Shown here piece after piece: positions 60,401-64,000 of a stretch of DNA of 64,000 nt. This DNA comes from Siphonodentalium dalli (lineage: Eukaryota > Mollusca > Scaphopoda > Gadilida > Siphonodentaliidae). The stretch spans positions 44,745,549 through 44,809,548 of the forward strand of contig CP136067.1 in the NCBI GenBank assembly GCA_032622095.1. The letters run 5' to 3'. The notes beneath the pieces were generated by a model. That model worked only from the letters and a program-made list of their open reading frames with translations, did not search any database and was not told the DNA's origin. The number at the start of each line of letters is the position of its first letter. The stretch's first letter is position 1. The position numbers and the translations under genes were made by a program.

Positions 60401-61627
60401 TAAAAGAATGCATTGGTACAGGGCTATCGCAAAAATTTCAGGAAGCTCCAGTCATGGAAAGGTTAAAGTGACTCAAAAACCGCCGTGGGCCTAGTCATAA
60501 TATTCAAGCCTGAAATTAAACAGCCATTGCTCGTGTTTGTCGCATCCCACGAAATACTTAAATCGGGACTAATATGTATATATATGCCTTGCAAAGATTT
60601 ATCGAAATGATAGAACTGAGGATGAAGGTTCCTTTTATCTGCAGCATGCTGGATACCTACGTAATAACAAAGAGCGTTCTTTATTAGTTTCTTTCCGAGA
60701 TGGCAAATATAAAAAGCATTTTGGTGCGGAAAGGTGTTTATACATTTCCATGAATTCAGTAAGTCAGATACACTATACATATCTCGCTTATTTATCGGCC
60801 TATTTTGATCAGCGAAACATGATAAAAACTATAGACAGTATATGCCAATCATTTGAGACTTGAAATTATGAGTCCATTTAACAGTGTCAAATGGAATGGG
60901 GACAACTTTAAATATAAACACGTGTACACATACCCGCCGATGGTCTGTCAGAATAGCGAGTGCAGAAAACCCAAGCAGGAAGCTTTGTCACACTATAATT
61001 CAGCCCACTCGAATCTGCCGCACTGTTACATGTAGAATCGTTAGTCACAGGGGCGTTCCCCAATGTATCTGTTACGTTCACACCATTTAAGCTATCCGGA
61101 CCTTGGCAACCATCCGTTGTTTCTGGAGCAACAAGGTCCCCACCCTTTGGACTATCACGAACTTGAAAACTGTCCGTTGTTTCTGAATCAACAACCGATT
61201 GTCGATTGACATAATCCGCATGCATTCCTGGTCCACCATTACCGAGAGCGTCCTCAATATTGGCGGGATTGATTCTCTCACAATAAACAGGGTCATCTAC
61301 GTGTAACTGAACTCCGAAATTTGCGACAGAGGATCCGGCGACACGGCCATTATCTTTGGTTGATGTATCGTATATGTGTTTATCACGGTGTATCCCGGAT
61401 TCTGAACACGCAGGAAGAACGCTTATGTTTTTCTTTGAATGTGCACATCTGCACTTGTCCTCGTCATTAACGTTCGAATCTGTTTTGCCACGCACATCCA
61501 GAATCCTAGCCACGGTAAAGTTTGTAAACTTAGGCTCCAACATCTCGCTGTTATGACGAACTAATTCAGATTCCACACCAATAATATACTGCTCATTCTG
61601 CCGACTTTTCTTTTTTAACATCATCAT
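57135..61627 (-). CDS. en: Divergent engrailed-class homeobox transcription factor (two exons)
   Basis: Nuclear DNA-binding protein of the engrailed class, typically a repressor in segmentation, nervous-system and shell/boundary patterning. Exons 61627-60934 and 57475-57135 (minus) join through a phase-1 GT-AG intron of 3458 bp to 344 residues; the join restores SDRPSAGPRS. Regions: EH1-like FTVARIL (37-43, Groucho-binding motif in the family), EH2 [17 protein letters not shown] (216-232), basic linker KNPRKRQRR, homeodomain 247-306 with RYITE, IKIWFQN and Gln50/Asn51, and EH5 NPLAL...GLYNHST (310-326). Divergence: EH2 lacks the first Trp of WPAW, and homeodomain positions 17, 19, 30 and 52 are Ser, Val, Ser and Ala. 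The reading frame is intact, so it looks functional; it may be a fast-evolving paralogue. Confidence 0.93.
58442..58856. mobile_element. Hairpin-bearing MITE with TGTGACCCGCC ends
   Basis: TATATGTGACCCGCCATATC and GATATGGCGGGTCACATATA are exact complements and continue through AAATCCAGTCGGAAGTCGGG. One full hairpin at 58498-58566; the second is reduced to CCAATGCATTGG (58786-58797). The ends are unrelated to the other hairpin-bearing families and lack TTAA. It lies in the engrailed intron. Confidence 0.85.
59049..59131. repeat. 22-bp perfect inverted repeat with about 40-bp loop
   Basis: GTGTTTCTGAATACCAAATT... and its exact complement. The loop has CACGAGTGGGATTGACGA. It lies in the engrailed intron; could be a very short foldback element. 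Confidence 0.85.
59560..59860 (+). repeat. Dispersed repeat related to 3111-3372
   Basis: TATCAACATTTTGTTCAAAA, TCAATATCTGATCACC and TTTTTACCCCGAAGCCAAA shared with the earlier copy. Confidence 0.6.
60195..60466. mobile_element. TTAA-type hairpin MITE, left end worn
   Basis: CCATTTCATGGCGGGAGC at left, GGAAGCTCCAGTCATGGAAA then GGTTAA at right. Two hairpins (60250, 60340), the first with a CTCCCATAGGGGA centre. It ends about 470 bp from the engrailed exon 1 donor. Confidence 0.75.
60934..61627 (-). CDS. en: engrailed-class exon 1 (EH1-like, spacer, EH2)
   Basis: Starts at the first of three consecutive ATGs (61627); an in-frame TGA at 61654-61652 closes the frame upstream. Codes 231 residues plus one base; donor G|gtatgt at 60933. 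The spacer is Asp/Ser/Thr-rich and includes a roughly 20-residue tandem duplication (61085-61204). Confidence 0.92.
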
Positions 61628-61837
61628 TACCGAGGGAAAAAATCTGTTATGTCAAGTCACACTTCGATGGGAATGGTTATTATTCGCGCGCCAAACACGC
61701 GAGGTGGTGAAAACACGTCACATTGCTATCTTCATTACCTATCCGTCGGCTACAAAGATGTTTCTTGCTTCTATTTTAAATAGTCTGACCACATAATGTG
61801 TTTTGGGTTGAGGCAGAATCACTTGGTAGGCATTCGT

Positions 61838-61845
61838 CTTATATA
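61838..61845 (-). promoter_or_regulatory. en: Candidate TATA box of the engrailed-class gene
   Basis: TATATAAG on the minus strand, about 210 bp upstream of the ATG, would place transcription start near 61810 with a 5' UTR of about 185 nt. It sits in a sequence resembling one arm of the dispersed hairpin repeat. No other evidence of a promoter. Confidence 0.35.
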
Positions 61846-61895
61846 TAGGCGTTGTGTGTCTTTTAGACAATCATGCCACTACAGGCACTACTTAT

Positions 61896-62636
61896 TTAAC
61901 CCTTTGAATCCCATGTGACGCCCCACAGCGATCGACACTCTGAGGTGACACTCCACAGTTTCAACAGGTAGGGGCCCAGAAATAGGGGGCCCATAGATTC
62001 ATTGAAATTTATCTGGATTATGATCCCAAACCATATAGACAATATATATATATATATATATGCCTGAAATTAGTACAGAATAGGCATTCAGAATTTGATA
62101 CACAATTTCCATAATATATGGGCTATCAAGAATTGTGGCCCTTGATCTTTTGACCGAAAATGTGATTTTTATTCAATAAATGACCAAAATATTGCATTTT
62201 CATACCCAAGGGGCACGAATACCAGATTTTTTCAAGCATGGTCACCTATGTTGGTTCAAATGCCTCTGGCTTCCAACATCAATGTGAAAAAAATTCAAAC
62301 TTTCGCCGTTTACAATTCCAGAAAATCAATTTTTAATGCAGATGACAAATTTTGGGTGCTAAAAAATTGACCCAGTATCTAGAGCCACTGTTTCGCAGAA
62401 AACGCTACTGCTGTCTATGGGTGGGGTCAAGGTCACTTGCACTTAATTTGTTCATCAGTCTAGAACACCTTTTAAAATTACACAAATTCATATCCCACGT
62501 TGTCTCAATGTACATACCACATGAATGGTGCCAGAAACCACTAGCACTTTATATCTATAAAATCACCCCTACTGCGATGATCATTCGAAACTGTGGAGTG
62601 TCACCTGAGCCTGGGCTCCGCGTGGTATGTTCCCTT

Positions 62637-62638
<2 letters not shown>
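61896..62638. mobile_element. Probable TTAA-ended element upstream of engrailed
   Basis: Left end TTAACCCTTTGAATCCCATG. Subterminal GAGGTGACACTCCACAGTTT is mirrored by AAACTGTGGAGTGTCACCT near 62590. The outer right end (GTTCCCTTAA) does not match the left. Contains a (TA)n run at 62039-62062. Confidence 0.5.

Positions 62639-62639
<1 letters not shown>

Positions 62640-62692
<53 letters not shown>
62640..62692. repeat. (TA)n microsatellite
   Basis: About 26 uninterrupted TA units. Confidence 0.97.
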
Positions 62693-62699
62693 TATAGTG

Positions 62700-64000
62700 T
62701 CTTATCGCATGATTTTGGTAATGTTTAAATTGTGACACAGGTCTGAAACTTTACAGGTTTGACCCCCGTGGATCACTGATCATTATAAGAGACTTTGTCA
62801 CGCGGCAACTTCTTGGTAACGGTTGCTAGGCAACTACCTGGAATTGTCTGGAAAATGCAACTATAGCTTATATATTGCGTCGCAATGCAAGGCAAGTTTT
62901 CTGTGCTTGTAAAACAATGATGTGAAATTTTAGATATACCCGACCAGAAGAGTGAACCAAATGTCTTATTTAAGGATAGCAACGGTTGCTAAGCAAATAT
63001 CACAAATGATCGAATGCCATCATTGCACTAACCATTCAGAGGTATTTTTACCTTAAAAATGAATGTTTTTTTGTGAAAAATAGCCTATGCGCATATATTT
63101 CTACCCGATACTAGCAGGTAACCATTCCATATACACGCCCTGGCTAGGCTGGCCACCGCTGACGTGTATATGGGGCCATTTAAATATATATTAGTGGGTT
63201 TGTCGTGCACAGTACGCTATAAACCGTTTATGATCTGCGCATGCGCGAATAAATCAACTTGATATACTATTATTATATCTTTATTTCCTCCAAAACGATG
63301 AAGATTTTTATAAAGAATATAACATATAACACATATTATCTCAAGTTGACAAAACACAATGCGAATAAAGAAGTAACTATAATTATGTACAATTGTGGAT
63401 ATACACTGATGATGAAATGATTATGATGATGATGATGATGTTGATGCTGATGACGATTACGATGATATTATATACCCATGATTGTAATTATAGAATATAA
63501 AATATATTGGTTTCGCGAATGACCAACTCAGAATTCCGTTAAAATAACAATAACAACCAGCACCTAATTAACGAACCGGTGGCCGACTCGGCCGTCTCCG
63601 ACCACAACCATCAGTGGGCTGCAGAACGAAAAATATCTATGAAAGTTGAAATATAAGACTTACAAATTATCTTTTAAATTTCTTTTATTTGTAATTGACA
63701 TAGCTTGTCACAAACCAAAAATCAACATTATTGACATAATAATGTAAAGGACAATAAACGAAATTGAAATTCCCAACTACACCTTTTACCGGACTCGACA
63801 TCCTGGTCGCGCAGTTCGACTTTTAAACCGGAAAAAACAATTATCTATAAATAAAATGCCCATAGGACCACAGCTATATAACAAAATTGGAGTCACGGGG
63901 CAGCTTGGAATTCCGAGTTGGAAAACGCCGGACAAAGACATTCTAACTTCGTCTCTATCATGCAAGACAGTGACTATATGAATCAGGGAGCTAAATGTGT
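62700..64000. other. Upstream flank of engrailed, nothing recognised
   Basis: No coding exon found. A GAT-rich run lies at about 63403-63475. The region may hold regulatory DNA for the engrailed-class gene, but I see no specific site. Confidence 0.4.

Noticed and set aside
60853-61090. Plus-strand frames over the end of engrailed exon 1
   Set aside because: Shadows of the minus-strand EH2 coding sequence and its donor site.

Overview
The window is nuclear DNA of an animal, most likely a marine invertebrate. Genes are split by spliceosomal (GT-AG) introns of up to about 8 kb. The sequence is AT-rich and dense with short non-autonomous DNA transposons. An engrailed-class homeobox gene marks it as bilaterian. 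Repeats starting AGCTCAACTTACTTTG and CCCCCGACGTTTCCGTCGG remind me of mollusc/lophotrochozoan genomes, but I cannot fix the phylum.

Three protein genes are supported. (1) Positions 2324-32434 (+): thirteen exons of aspartyl aminopeptidase (M18 family, DNPEP), from near the N-terminus to the stop. They give 465 residues; only a short first exon is missing. Every junction keeps phase and all metal-ligand motifs are present. (2) Positions 50115-56161 (+): a two-exon secreted protein of 212 residues. A signal-peptide exon joins an exon with three C-x3-C-x8-C-x-C modules separated by a Thr-rich linker. I do not recognise the family. (3) Positions 61627-57135 (-): a two-exon engrailed-class homeobox gene of 344 residues with EH1-like, EH2, homeodomain and EH5 regions, all divergent. 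Genes 2 and 3 are convergent, with poly(A) signals about 150-300 bp apart.

Most of the rest is mobile DNA. There are piggyBac-like MITEs (TTAA ends), hAT elements with 8-bp target duplications (one nested in another, one with a broken BED zinc finger), pogo/Tigger-like elements with TA target sites, a 5.2-kb element with a GC-rich repetitive core, a 3.3-kb element with subterminal motif clusters, and a foldback repeat around a strand-switching 30-bp minisatellite. Positions 33935-50114 hold no gene I can recognise.

The most unusual repeat signal is a roughly 65-bp imperfect hairpin (arms CCAATGCATTCTCTTATATA...). It occurs about twenty times, often as inverted pairs, inside elements whose terminal repeats are otherwise unrelated. 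Its loop stem shows compensatory changes. A sequence resembling one arm also supplies the best TATA-box candidate of the engrailed-class gene.
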